Positions 24,001-36,600 of a DNA stretch of 64,000 bases are shown piece by piece. Each line of letters starts with the position of its first letter. The first letter of the stretch is position 1. This DNA is from Pterobdella sp. o SKG-2022 (lineage: Eukaryota > Annelida > Clitellata > Hirudinida > Piscicolidae): positions 1,399,281 through 1,463,280 of the forward strand of contig OZ038322.1 of the NCBI GenBank assembly GCA_964035795.1. Reading direction: 5' to 3'. The notes under the pieces were generated by a model. The model was given only the letters and a program-made list of their open reading frames with translations, had not been told where the DNA came from and ran no database searches. The position numbers were made by a program, and so were the translations under genes.

Positions 24001-27000
24001 ATATTACTTAAACAATTTGGTGTTTGAACTAGCTTATCCTGATGGTGAGATGATGATTTAGGTTAAGACTTTCAAATTTAAATTTTTGCTGTTAAAAGTT
24101 TATTTCTGCAGAATACTAGGCCAATGCGTTCAACGACGAGTGTGTCATAACAGATTAAAAATTTAAGGATGGCAACGAAGTTTAATTTTGTAATTGTAAA
24201 TTAGTATTCTCATAGCTCTTTTCATTAGAGTTATAAACGCTTGCTACAAATTTAATGTAACGAAAACACACTGTAGAACAGGTGCTAATTGTGGGCCAAA
24301 ACGGGATCGAACCCGGTAACTTTAGATAATTAGTCTAACGCTCTACCATCTGAGCTACACGGGAGGAAAAATCAAAAATGCAGATAACAAGCTCCAAGAA
24401 AATCCAAATTAAAATAGTAATTTATAAAGTAACTTAAACATTTTATATATTGACAAAAAACTCTAAACACTATTATGTAAAACGCCCGCTTTATTTATAA
24501 AACCCTGGGCTTCAAGCGATGCTTTATATACCCGTCAATTTCTTAAATAGTTTATTGAGCTATATTTAGGTTTACAATTCCTTATCTTAGACAACATTTT
24601 GAAGACGCAAAAAATTGGATTTGACCTTAAGGGTCCATCCACTCACACAATGAGAGAAAAAATTGGAAAAATTTAGCCAAAAAAAATGATGTTTATGAAT
24701 TGAGTACTTTTATAGAGTTTCAATCCAATACATAGACAAATAGCAATAGAGATTCTAAAAGCATTCTTTTAGAGACAATGATCTGAATCCTAAATTTTCA
24801 TTTAAATGCACAAAGTACCTCAAACTTTTGGATCTCCAAACTTATTGAATGCAACCCCTTCTTAGATTGATCCCAAACCTTCAGTATTGAACGATGACAC
24901 CACTCAGGTCCCCGAGCCTGAGAAGAACGGTGAAGGAGGACTGTTGCCTCACAAGGTCAGTGGAGTCATTGCTGGAGCTGGTATTGCTTTCTACAGCTTT
25001 GTGGGCTTCGATGTCATTACTATTGAAGGTGTTGTGTGGTTGGGTGGTGTTGTGTGATTGGGTGGTGTTGTGTGGTTGTTGTTTTTGATCAGATTAAATT
25101 TTCAAACATTTCAACCTGTATTGATTAGTTTCCATAAACTGGTGGTAAAGTTATAGACATCCGTGTGTAATACTAGTATTTTTAGAGACAAGTATTACAA
25201 ATGTAATTTACTCATCAAATACAACTATAGCTTTCGATAAGCTTAAATTTATAATATAACAACAAAAAATCATTGAGAATTATATCGATTTATTTAGATT
25301 CTGAGAAAAAGTTTTTGTGAAAATTTATTGAGAAATACATACAATGACAAACGAACATCGTGAAACTAAAATGACAAGTTTCCAATGAAATAAAAATATT
25401 ATGGAAATAAAATTGATATCGAAGTAGAATACCTTGCAAGACACAATTATAAGAAACAGACAGATTTTGAATTCAAAAAATCTTCCATGAAGTTTTTCGT
25501 TAGCTAATCTTGCATTATCAAGTTTTCAAAAAATGTCTTAAATTTGAAGTCAAAAAAGAGATGTTCATATTTATGTGTTTTAAAGACATGGTCTTCAATA
25601 TTAACAGGTTGTCTATTGTTTGCGAGTTGAAAGCCAAAACCAATATCGAAACTGCTATTAAAAGCTTCAAAACTTCCAATCTTGCATTCAGAAATTCAAT
25701 AACATGAAATAACATTTTATAAGTGCCATGCAACCCATAATTGCTTACAATTGATTTTTCAATGTTTTTTTATAAACTCTCTGTAACATTATCATTCGTT
25801 GATGCTTGATGATCGCAGGAGAAGAAAGCTTGAACCCTAGAAAATCCATCCCTACTGCTCTTCTCGTCATCATCCTCTTCACCCTCATTGAAGGCTCAGG
25901 TCTCAACCTTTTCCAAATATTATCATCAGATTAGTAAAACCTTTCTAACTTATACGTGTGTATTGATGGGCTTTTCAAGGTTTTTCAAAAAATTGAGACC
26001 TATCAGTTGAGGCTGCATGGTGAGATCTTGTAGACTCTCCCTTGTCAAATATGCATGAAATCAAAGCAAATCAATTCAATTACGAGTTTGATTATAGTGG
26101 CATTAACTTCAAAAGTTTTTAGACCACTGAGTATTATGAACTTTGAATGCAATGTATGTTTTCTTAGATATTAATCGGGAGCTTCTCTAAACAATGCTAC
26201 TTATCCTGTGTACAGTAATGTAGTAATATATTAATATGGTGTTTCTAAAGCGTTCTTCTTTATAAATCAAAGTGTCGGCCCACGCGGGATATGAACCCGG
26301 TAACTTTAGGTAATTAGTCTAATGCTCTACTAGCGGAGCTATACGGGTCGTGTATTATAATCCTTTCCTTTCCAGATCATTCTAATATTCGTATCATAAA
26401 TATTTTATAAAGTTTTTTCAATTCCCTTAATTTTTATCGTGAAATCAAAAAAATTGAATTTAGAAAAAAGATACATAAGATGTCTCAGAAAAATTTTATA
26501 TTGTTCAATGTATAACATTCATTGATATAACGAAATAATGAGAAGTATTATTTCAGTTATGGCTAGTCTCTTGACGTTGATAGTGCCCTACTATGATGTG
26601 CAAGTTGAAACACCATTCTATCAAATTTTCGTAACTCTAGGCAAAGTTGGCTTCTCAAGATTTGTTGTCGTCTCAATTATCACAACTTTGCTTGCAGGGT
26701 TGTTCGCTTTTAACTCAAAATTCTATATTTAATAACATCAAATGTAGTTTTTAAAAATGAATTTGATTTTACAATTCAAAACATGCTTTGCATTCCAGAA
26801 TGTACCCCGGATTCGTTGGCGCTACCAGAATCCTCTACGCTATGGCTTCTGATGGCCTCTTGATGAAGTGCTTATCTCGTCTCAGTCGATTCAAAACCCC
26901 CGTGTACTCAAACCTCGTGGTCGGCTTCATAGCTTGTGAGGACTTAAGACACCTTAAATAGATTGCTTTTAAATATTATGTTTCATAAATATTATTTTTA

Positions 27001-28397
27001 TTTGAAACTTTTAAGTTCAAATTAATAGTTTAAAAATTTTTTTCTTCAAATATTGCGTTTTAATTAAGTTTTTGTTGAGCGACGTTTCATAACACCACAT
27101 TAACTTCACAAGGCATGCTGGCGACGTTTGTGCATCTGGAGTACCTGGTAGGTCTGCTCTCTTCTGGCTCCCTAATCACCTACACTTTCGTATGCTACTG
27201 TGTTCTCAAGTTGAGGTATCAAAAAAAAGTCGAAAACCCTCAAAACGAAACTGAGAACCAACTTGAATTATTGGAGGACAAAAAAAATACCTCTGAAACA
27301 AAAACTTACGGATCGAACGATAATAGAGAATCAAAAGCTGAAAACGAATGCTTGGAAAAAATAAAGAAAAAAAGAAAGTTTACTTTTAATGATTTGTTTT
27401 ACCCTCCAACTTCTCACCCGACAGAAGAATCGGAAAAGATATTCAGAAAGTGTATGGTAGGGATAGGTCTGTAAATGCATTGTACAAAAACACATTCTTT
27501 TTCTCTTTGAACTTATAATTATTTCAATTAAAATTTACAGTGGTGGTGTCTTCCAGCACTGCTTTCATCACTTCATATTTTGACCAGTATTTCTTACTGT
27601 GGGACTACGTGGCAATAGGTTTAGTATCAAAGTCCATGGTTATATACCTGATCTACATCATTTGGAACCAACCCAGTACCACTCCTCAAAACTCATTCAG
27701 TGTAGTTTATTGGTTCATTATTGATTTATCAACACAAACTTTTCACAGACACCAATCTACTTTTGTTTTAATTTGTTTTTCAAACAAAGCTTCAAGCTTA
27801 AAATTTTTTGAAATACATTTTTTAAAACCCAAATCTATCATTATCGTAAGTTTAGTCTCACCACAAAACTACAATAGCCTTATGCTATTGTTTAAGGATG
27901 AAGCTGAACTTATCGAAAACCATAGCTTTTTATTTAATAATTGTGTTTAAAAAAATCTCAAATTTGAAGTTTTGTTAAAAACTTTTCATGGTCAAATATC
28001 ATAACTATTAAGCAATGAAACCTGCTTAAAAATTTCCAACACCAACTACGATGAATTGAAATCGACATTAGCATCAAAAAGCTTATGGAATTCATTTGAT
28101 TGCAGGTGCCTCTGATGCCATTCTTGCCCATCATTGGCATCATCATCAACATCTACTTCATGATGTACCTGCCGGGCACCAAATGGCTGGGCATTGCAGT
28201 CTGGCTGCTTCTGGGTCTATTAGATTTTATAGCTTCTTGTGCAATGTTCTTTGGTCATTTTATCAACTACTTTGTTCATTCATAATAATTTTTTATTGCA
28301 TCAATCAGGTTTCTTGGTATACTTCTCTTATGGAATACGAAACAGTGATATGAACTTAGAATACAAAAGTCAAAAGAAAGAGGATACAGAAAAATAG
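21025..28397 (+). CDS. Cationic amino acid transporter-like protein (SLC7 family, CAT branch)
   Basis: Thirteen exons: 21025-21133, 21432-21545, 22798-22926, 23090-23248, 23302-23441, 24866-25028, 25819-25899, 26557-26698, 26799-26935, 27113-27466, 27541-27701, 28106-28214 and 28309-28397. They sum to 628 residues, close to vertebrate CAT1. Family landmarks in order are [17 protein letters not shown] at the N-terminus, then [62 protein letters not shown] in the C-terminal domain and [10 protein letters not shown] at the end. The charged loop at about residues 445-510 (27210-27460) is lysine- and glutamate-rich, as in CATs. About 14 hydrophobic spans indicate a plasma-membrane or lysosomal transporter. 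TM1 departs from the family: the usual GxGSTLGAG is GITALGVS, one residue shorter and lacking the last glycine. A poly(A) signal lies near 28601. Confidence 0.93.
22376..22522 (+). mobile_element. tRNA-derived SINE, tail type 2
   Basis: A tRNA-like head (ggcccgtatagctcagctgg and accgggtttgatcccacg) is followed by a tail unlike type 1: attaagtacacaaaaaatag, cctgtgaaacaactgtg and ccccaataggggcgacta. The same tail follows the same head at 48893. It is intronic in the transporter gene. Confidence 0.85.
23843..24010. mobile_element. MITE-like palindromic element
   Basis: Terminal inverted repeats of about 50 bp: gtaatatttcagaacactag and ttagtttattaagat on the left are mirrored by atcttaataaactaactagt and gttctgaaatattac on the right. 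The inner arms contain gaagcttttcgttatca-like sequence. There is no coding capacity. It is intronic in the transporter gene. Confidence 0.8.
24236..24366 (-). mobile_element. tRNA-derived SINE, tail type 1, reverse orientation
   Basis: Read on the minus strand: a tRNA-like head with box B (gggttcgatcccg), then aattagcacctgttctacag and tgtgttttcgttac, ending at agcgtttataac. It is intronic in the transporter gene. Confidence 0.85.
26274..26350 (-). mobile_element. SINE head fragment, reverse orientation
   Basis: Only the tRNA-like part is clear: on the minus strand cgacccgtatagctccg, tagagcattagactaatt and accgggttcatatcccgcg. The tail is short or decayed. It is too diverged for a functional tRNA. 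Confidence 0.75.
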
Positions 28398-30118
28398 CTC
28401 GGACAAGCAAGGTGTAATGATCAACGGTGCTCACAACTTTTCAACCGCCAACATGTCGTTTATGCTGTCTTCATCTCTGGATTTCCGTATTTCCTCAGCT
28501 AAAAACCATGCTTCAGTCAAATTAGTAACTATATAACAGTTTTTCACAACTTTTTCAAACCTATGCATTAGTATTTGTGTTCAAAGACATTAAACGTATG
28601 AAATAAAGTTTTTTGTTACCTCTCAATTCTTCCATTCATTTAATACATGCTCAACTAAAAAAAAATTTCATGAGCCAATAATACCGATTTAAACTTTCCT
28701 ACTTCTGCACATTCTGCTCAATTGGAGAAACAAACAATAGTGATGTGGTGTTTTTTATCTGACTTCTTTTTGCCTCAAAACAAAAAAACGAATGCAATAT
28801 TGTAAAATAAAAAAAGTTTTGTCATTTTTTAGTGCCTTTTCTGAGAGTTCAAATCATTTCCTACAAATTCAATGTAGCGGAAACACTGTAGAGCAGATGG
28901 TTCAACACGAGGTATTTAGCAGATTAGAAAATAAACGTAAAGCTTTTGCGTTATAGATGTGAAACATGGGTTTACAACAGGGTTGAAATGTATTGTTGAA
29001 TGCCATTTTAACACTACATACTTCAGTTTTTAAAATACACATGGGTTACGATGAATATCGAACATAATATGACTCAAACACATGATTATCACGCTATTTC
29101 TAAAATGATTTTTTGTTAGTAATATAATTGGGAGTTCACGTTTACTATAGAAAGCATAACGTTTTCTACCCTGACCAATCGGATTAAAGCAGATTTGGGC
29201 CAGCTTTTTCTAATTTGCTATTTCTTCCACTAAGTAAGCATTGTTTTGGTTTTTTTTTGCTATTTTTTATTAATATTATAAAAATAAATGATATCTTTAG
29301 AATGCTTTTTTAGCGACAGAAATAGCTATTTTAAAAAACCTGGTTCAAATCTACTCCAATACAATGGTTATGCTCTCTATGATAAGCGTAGTGCTTGTTA
29401 GTATTATAAACTTTAAACTCTTAAAATAAATTTCTAAAAAATTTAAACTCACAAAAAGTAATATTTCGTGTTAGCAAGCCAAACATCACTAAAAAGCCTT
29501 TTGTCAAGTTAATATAGCTCGACTGACTTTCACTTTCCACAGACTATGGCACCCAGATAGGCCATGAAAGACCCAGATGCTTTCATCTTTAACCTTTATT
29601 CCTAGTTTTTGAAGATCTTTTTTGATGATAGAACTTCAGGCTTTAGTGGTGCAGAGATAGTTCTTTTGACAAGTATGTCTGCTTCTGTCAGGCTTTTCCT
29701 CACAGGCGTGTCTGGTTTGCAAACGAAACAGAGCAAAAATAAACTGATCAAAGAGGCTTTTTGTATTTTTCTTGAATAATTGATTTAGTTGGAGCTCAAG
29801 TGAAAATAATTTATTTCAACATCGCTTAAATTCATTTTTAAGCAAGCTACCTCAAATAAATTCATGTTTGCATTCGTTTGCATTAAATAAAATAGTATAG
29901 TAGAGTTTTATTTTAGATTGTAAAAATTATTTTTAAAGTTGGTTTTCAATATCAAGCTTTTTGCTTATTAAAGTATTAATTTCTGTGATTTTTTAAATGA
30001 GTGTCTTTATTAATAATTTGTAAGTAATAAGAACAACAATTTCACTAGCAATAAGGATAGCAAATACAACAACAATTATTTTTATTATAGTATTTTTTAT
30101 TCACAATTTCCAATTCAG
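28398..30118. other. Intergenic; SINE fragment only
   Basis: This holds the transporter 3' untranslated region and a short minus-strand SINE tail remnant at about 28858-28900 (cctacaaattcaatgtagcg). The rest is AT-rich with no supported exon. Confidence 0.5.
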
Positions 30119-30580
30119 ATGGAAAGCTGTGAAATAAAAGCTACTGAAAATGATGGTAATGAATCTGAAAATATTTCATCAGAAGGAATGCTATATGAAA
30201 CTAAAAAATCTAGTACCCCAGTTAGAAAAAAATCTTTGAGGCAATCTACACTGAGTGCACCAAATTACCACCTGCAAAGTGCCTCGAGTTTTCAATATAT
30301 AATGGCAAAAGTCAAATGCCATAAAAGATATAAAAAAATATCTCAAAAACGAAAATATACCATACCCAACCATGAAAGATCCTATAGTGCCCAAATAATC
30401 TCAAAAATAACACATCCACAAAACGTTTTTGATTTTACGTTTTTGCAAAAATATGCTGAAAAAGAAACAACTTTTGAAGATTTAAAAAATGTACTTGTTA
30501 ACAAAAGAGATAAAAGAAAAATAATTGGATTGAGAATACTTCCTGACAACAAAATTCATCATTTAACCAATACATGTTGA
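30119..30580 (+). CDS. Unassigned single-exon ORF, 153 codons
   Basis: An open frame runs from ATG to TGA without introns. Its composition is protein-like rather than AT-repeat-like. The first 40 residues are acidic and Ser/Thr-rich (ENDGNESENISSEG), the middle is basic (KCHKRYKKISQKRKYTIP), and the end is mixed (VFDFTFLQKYAEKETTFEDL). There is no signal peptide, membrane segment or motif I recognise. The length is long for chance in such AT-rich sequence, but no splice or homology evidence backs it. It could be a real small nuclear protein, an exon of a larger gene, or part of an old repeat. Confidence 0.4.
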   Translation: MESCEIKATENDGNESENISSEGMLYETKKSSTPVRKKSLRQSTLSAPNYHLQSASSFQYIMAKVKCHKRYKKISQKRKYTIPNHERSYSAQIISKITHPQNVFDFTFLQKYAEKETTFEDLKNVLVNKRDKRKIIGLRILPDNKIHHLTNTC

Positions 30581-32097
30581 TAAGTCTTCTTGCAGCCTCT
30601 CATTATCACTTCATTGATTGCTTTAGCTTGGATCTTTTTTTATCTCTATGAATGTGTCTTTTATTTTGATATAGTGGTTTTTAAGCTCTCAATGTTTGGA
30701 TTATTTTATGTTTTTCATTTCCTAGACTCACCCCTATAACTATATGAAATGACCTTGTTCACCTTCGTTCAGCATAAATTTTTAATGTAGTAAATGCTGT
30801 TTCAACATTTCTGTTTTAAAAATTTTTTACCAATGAGACCAGTAAATGTAATCTTAAATTGAAATATATGTTGATATTTCTCGAGAATCTCTTTCAAGTC
30901 TGCTTACTTGGTGATGGAAGAGGCTGCAACAGCATATAGAAAAGATGTTTTTGCAGAAGTCAATGATCTAGTGCTGACAGAATGGAAATTTACGTTTAGT
31001 ATAGAAAGCATAAAGTTTTTTTCCACTGACCAATAGGATTAAAGCACATAGGACCAATCATAAAGGTTGTGTTGTGTGCTGACATGAGTGCACATCAACT
31101 TGGCTGATTATATATGCAAATATTACTAGAATATCCAGAGCTGATAAGATGATGACCCAGTGGATGTGCAAAGTAAGCTTGAAAGATGGCAAAGCATCAG
31201 ATAAATTAGGGAACAGACTGGAAATTCCAGACATCCCTGAGGTGCTACACTAAAATAAACTGAGATGGTTTGGGCATGTAATAAGAATGGATGCTTGCAA
31301 GTGCTTGCAGGCATGTCATGGTAGAGGGTAAGTTAAATTTTACAGAATTTTCAGCCTTTCCGAATGTTAAAAAGCAGTGAAGGAAATTTGAACAACTTAA
31401 AGTTAAATTTGACATATCTTAATTTTCATTTGAGATTGAAAATATTTCAATCTTATATTATTATTGGATATAAAATATCATATTTACTCATGAAATAACC
31501 AAAAAAAATTTATTATCGAAGTTATCTTTTCAAACTTAAAAGTTAGTTTTCAGAATTTTAATTTTATATTATTTAATATGAAAGTGCATACTCACATGTT
31601 TCTTTTGCATTATTAGTATTTTTATGATTTACATAGAATAAAACTCTGCGGAACCTATAACTTGCACGAAAAATCACAATTTTGGGCTATCTTATGACTT
31701 AATCATACCATAAATTCATGGTTGTATAATTGCATAAATGTCAGTTTTTTGAACATCAACTTTGAGAGTATTTTTAAATTTTTTCAAGCATCAATCAGAA
31801 CTGTTTTTAAACTTTAATGAGATTTCATTGATAAATTTTCATGTTTCCATTTTTCACAAAACCAAAGTATTGTACATCTCAAAAAGTTCAAAAGATTAAA
31901 AACATTTATTGGGAAATAACAAAAACACCGCGTATGTTAATAGTTTCAAATGAAATCATTATCAGCTTTTATTAATCCAATAAAATTTTCAAAGTTTGTA
32001 TAATTCATGATTGGTTAATTCTCCATTGCATCAAAGTTATTAACATAGAATAGTTGTTCTTTCAAATACTATCTGACTATACTCCTGGCTTTGAGGT
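30581..32097. other. Intergenic with a short LINE 3' remnant
   Basis: Mostly AT-rich with no exon. At about 31130-31320 the plus strand holds a LINE end fragment: WMCKVSLKDGKASDKLGNRL, then a stop, then KLRWFGHVIRMDACK. RWFGHVxRM is the common C-terminal motif of LINE ORF2 proteins. Confidence 0.65.
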
Positions 32098-32982
32098 TCA
32101 TGTAGTATACCATTGATATGAACGATACGCTGACACACCAATAGAAGCAATTGTTGCAAATCCTTGCCAGTTGTTACTCACAAAGTCTTGAATAGGACCC
32201 AGAAACTGAAAAGATAACTTTTAGTAAAATGGCAAAACAATTGTTTAATAATCCAAGAATCTACAATTGGCAGGTTGTACTTCTTGATGTTGTCAATGAC
32301 AGCCCTGTCTTGTTCATTGTTATGTGCATGGCTGAATGGATTAAAACAGGGAGTCAACTCTGTTACCTGGTATAAGTAATTGATAGGATAAATAAGTTGA
32401 TGAATGAATAACAAACTAAATAAAATAGATGAATAAATAGAATATGTATAAATAAATAAATAAATGAAACTATTCATGAACATAAATCTATTTCCAACCT
32501 CCTGTCTGCAATAGGAGCATTTTTATGAATTTGTTTCAGTCCAACAATCAATGAAACATTTACCTGTAAATTCATTAATTGACTATTATAAAAAAAATAT
32601 TTGAATGCTAAACTTTGATAAATAATTAATTTTTACCACATTAATCATGACCACAATTAGTTGAAATAGGTAACTCAAGTCTTTCTGATTTATATATATA
32701 TGGCAAAACAATTCATTTAAGGCATCTTGATTTACAAAAAGTCTAGTGAGAAAAAGATTCTGACCAGTCAGGTGGATTGTAATTTTCATTGTAGAACATG
32801 TATTCGTGGCTGGACATGTCTCCATTCTTTATGGTACTCACTTCACCATTTTGGCTAGTAGAACTCTCATGACTAAATTAACAATGTTAATGAGAAGTGA
32901 ATTCAAAAAGTAAAATTTATTCGATTTAAATAAAAAATTGAAATATTAGACTTTACATATCTTTGACTTGTTTCCTCTGCAT
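32098..32982 (-). CDS. Unassigned small membrane protein, six exons
   Basis: Exons read 32982-32957, 32872-32765, 32673-32637, 32563-32499, 32331-32265 and 32205-32098. All junction phases fit and sum to 136 residues. The N-terminal 45 residues are polar (MQRKQVKDIHESS, then SSHEYMFYNENYNPPD). A transmembrane span follows (YLFQLIVVMINVV then SLIVGL), then a polar loop (HAHNNEQDRAVIDNIKK). The C-terminal part is weakly hydrophobic (WQGFATIASIGVSAY). It looks like a single- or double-pass membrane protein, but I do not recognise the family. The start codon is the weakest point: exon 1 codes only eight residues and an upstream exon is possible. The third acceptor (cttgag) has a poor pyrimidine tract. 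Confidence 0.55.
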
Positions 32983-33039
32983 TCTTTTTCTAAACAGATC
33001 TGTAATAATTCAATATTATGAAATAGTTAATAAAACTCA

Positions 33040-33148
33040 AACTATTCGAACACAAAAGGTAAATTTATTAATTACAAAGCTTTTCGTTAACAAAGTAACA
33101 ATATCAAGTACGTTAATGAAATTACCTTTTGTGTTCAAATAATTTGCC
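33040..33148. mobile_element. MITE copy 1 (short form)
   Basis: Inverted termini ttcgaacacaaaaggtaa and ttaccttttgtgttcaaa flank attacaaagcttttcgttaa and caaagtaacaatatc. The same design occurs at 40358 and 63148. It lies between the small membrane protein gene and the triokinase gene; otherwise 33004-33674 shows nothing. Confidence 0.8.
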
Positions 33149-33674
33149 ATCAATTTTTTTTTGCGAAAAAAAGCCCGAAAATATTTAGTGCCTATACTTT
33201 GAAACTTCATTCAAAAACGAAAAAACTGGTTTTGCTATGAATATAACATCTATCGTTTTGTATCTTTATAATATTTTTAGATATGCAAGACAATATTAAT
33301 GCTGTTCAATTTATTTTTTGCATTTGTTTTAGAACCACTTTTAGTTTAAAATATGCTTGTTTATTCAATGAATTTTGTGCTAACTTACTCAAAACGACTA
33401 GCTTTCTCCTGACCAAGTTATCGAAAAAATCGATATCATACGCTCTTTAGCAGGTACAAATAGAGACAGTGATAAGTTTATTTTATAAAAATTTAAAAAA
33501 TGAATAATTACTGGCCTTTGATTGTACGGAAGTTTAATCAAATCAAAAGCCAACAACAAAAAAAACTACCTCCTTGAATCTAGATGCAAACAATATGGCG
33601 GCATTCCCAATAGTTAAATTACAAACACAGATGAAAATATTTATGCCGAAACATTTTTAACGACCTAATATCAA

Positions 33675-36600
33675 TTAGGCTTTTTTGCCCTCAAGCAGCG
33701 TGTTGACAATGGCACCAATCCACACAGACACGGCCCTTGCTCCAGGGTCGGGGTGCACCAAGAGACTTTGATCCACGTACACCGCTCTACCTGCCTTGGC
33801 CTTCATGCTCAACGTTGCCTTTGCTCCTTCTTCTGCCGCCTGTGATTTCAATAACGAAGGTAAAATTGGAAAAAAAAAATTTAAATATTTTATAACGGGC
33901 TTGTTATTAAAGAATATTGTTCAACTCCTGCTAGAATAAAAAAGCAAGTAAAACAATGATGATGATTGGTAGGCACCAAGCACTAATAAATAAATTAGAG
34001 ACCTTGGCTGCAGCCATGAGTTGTTGAGGGAGGGGCTGGCTGGACTCCTTCTCGAGAACCTCCACTGTGGGACTCAGTGCATCCACCTGGTTCCATGATA
34101 GTTGCGCATTGATTGCGTGTCAACTACTGATTTGTGTGAGCTTAGTTAAAACTTATATTGAAAATGTCTTAAATGTTTATTATAGTGTAAGCTCTTATAA
34201 TTGCGAGTAGTGAGTGATGAAGTGATGGTAAGATGGTAGTGAGGTAGGTGGTATGATGGTGGTGAGGTGGGTGGTAGGATGGTGGTGAAGTGGGTTTTAG
34301 TATAATGACTCACCATGGTTCTGCTGCCTGGAGGTGCCCCAGCATACCTTGTGAATGTTTCATATGAATTTAACTAATACTTCAGTTCATTTTTACACTC
34401 AAAAACAGCAAAAAGTAGACCAAAGTTGCAACTTACTTAACTACGTTGTCGATTCCTTTGCGGAAGGCCCTGGTAAATGAGGAGATGTCCAACTGGGACT
34501 CAGTGGAGAAGTGCTGTGCCATTGATGTCAGTAGCAGACCATAGATCTGCAGCATGCCACAATATGATATTCACTTCTGTTATTTTATTTCTAAAAACGT
34601 CAAAATAATACATAAAAACAAGAAAAAATAAATAAGCAAAAAAAATCAAAAAGAAACTAGAAGAAAAGCAAACGAACAAACAAGAGAAAAAACGAAAACG
34701 CTAAAAAAAGACAAGCAGGCGAACAAAGAATAGGAAAGCCAAACAGACAAACATACCCCTCCACTGGTTCCCCCCATGAACACTTGCAGGTGTGAGGCGA
34801 TCACTTCGATGATGGTGCACACGTTGTACACGTTATCCAACTTCTTCTCGTTCACCAATGCAAACAAGCCTGCAAGTATTTTGTTTTTTTATCGATATTT
34901 TGTCTCATTTCCTTAAGAGTTGTTTATATATGAATGAAAAATTAGTTGGACCTGTTACTATGTAAAACCTTTTGAAGCTTGCCTGAAAAAATAACACATC
35001 CAACAACAAGGATACAACACTCGAACCTTTAGCGGCAGAAGCATGAGTGTTACCACAGTCACCATCTCCAGTCACTGTGTCCCAAGAGTTCAACAAGTCC
35101 TGTGTGTAATTTTGGTAACATCATTGAAACAACACCAAAAAGCCATAGCACACTAGATCGTACTTAAGGAAACATGTGGACAACCTTGTGTGAGACGAGG
35201 CTGTTGGCAACACTGGAAAGACATTTAAGGAGGAGTTGATGTTCCTCTGATCATCATTGGGTTATGAGTTTATTTTAATATATTGTAACTTAATTATGAA
35301 TGCAATAACATGAGTGATGGGAATGTAACAATGGATGGCACACCCGGGGAGACTGAGGGTCCTGAGTGGTTGTGGGTGGGCACCTTCAAAGGGTCCTCTC
35401 CTGTCTCCACATTCAACTCCGCATCAACCTGCTTCATGTGCTCGTTCAATGAGACAGGGTGGCCTTGAGAAGAGATGCATGGAGTGGTCCATCCCTGGGC
35501 AGTCGTTGCTGCATCTGTGTTCCAATCAACAACACCCTATTATCCATTCATCTTACAATAATCTTTTTACTTAAAATAATACACGTTTCAATGACGTAGT
35601 ACCAACCAATGCACGAGGTCTTGAAGTCATCCGTCTGCATGAGACTGATGCTGATTCCCGCCATTTCGAGTGACGTCACAAACCTTCCCGACAACAACCT
35701 CTCGACGATGATGCCATGGCCATCTGTGTGAGCATCATATTTGATGCACCAGATCGGTGGTGAAAACTTCAAATTCTGCATGATGATAATGTGAAATAGA
35801 TGAGGTACAAACCCAGTTGAGAAATGACTTCCCTGGCAAGAACATTCATCTCGAGGTCTGTTGTGGCTCCCAGGTTGTTCAAGAGCACCACCACTCTGTC
35901 CCCTGAGGTGTCATCATCATGCAAATAAAACATGAAAGTAATTAGAAACAAGAGATGATGGACTTGAATGCACAAACCTCGTGCAAGGGTATTGAGTGGA
36001 GGCTTGATGTCTTTATTGAGCATCTGGGTCAGAATGGCGTTCACTGTGTTTTTGGTTGAGTCCATCTGCAAAGGAATATGAATGCATCAGATGATTGGTG
36101 ATGGTGTGATTATAAAATGATGAATGATCTGTGAAAATGACATGAATTTATGATTACTATGATGACGTGACAATGACTCATGCTATTATCTGATGATGAA
36201 TGAAGACTTATGAAGCACCTTGACTCTCTTGATGCCTGCTTCCCCATGGATTCCTGTGTGTCATGTGCAACTAAGTGTTATGATGAGCAGTTGAATTGCT
36301 GCTTTGAAGGGTTTCAAACTCAGTGGCAATGAACTTTGCCTAAAGCTTACCACCAGAATGATGTTAAAAGCTTCAAAATACAACATACCTTCATCACAAT
36401 ATTACAAACCTCACAAAAACCTAATGTTTTCAGACTGCAAAATTGGACTTTGGCTTAGAGGACCAAGCATTATCTTCCTCTTTATTGAATTTTTTACTTT
36501 TAAAACTATTTGCCCAAGCACGATAACTATTATCTAACTATTTCAGATTGTTAGCAATTATCACTAAATCATCAGCCTATTTTACGTCGTTTAAATAAAA

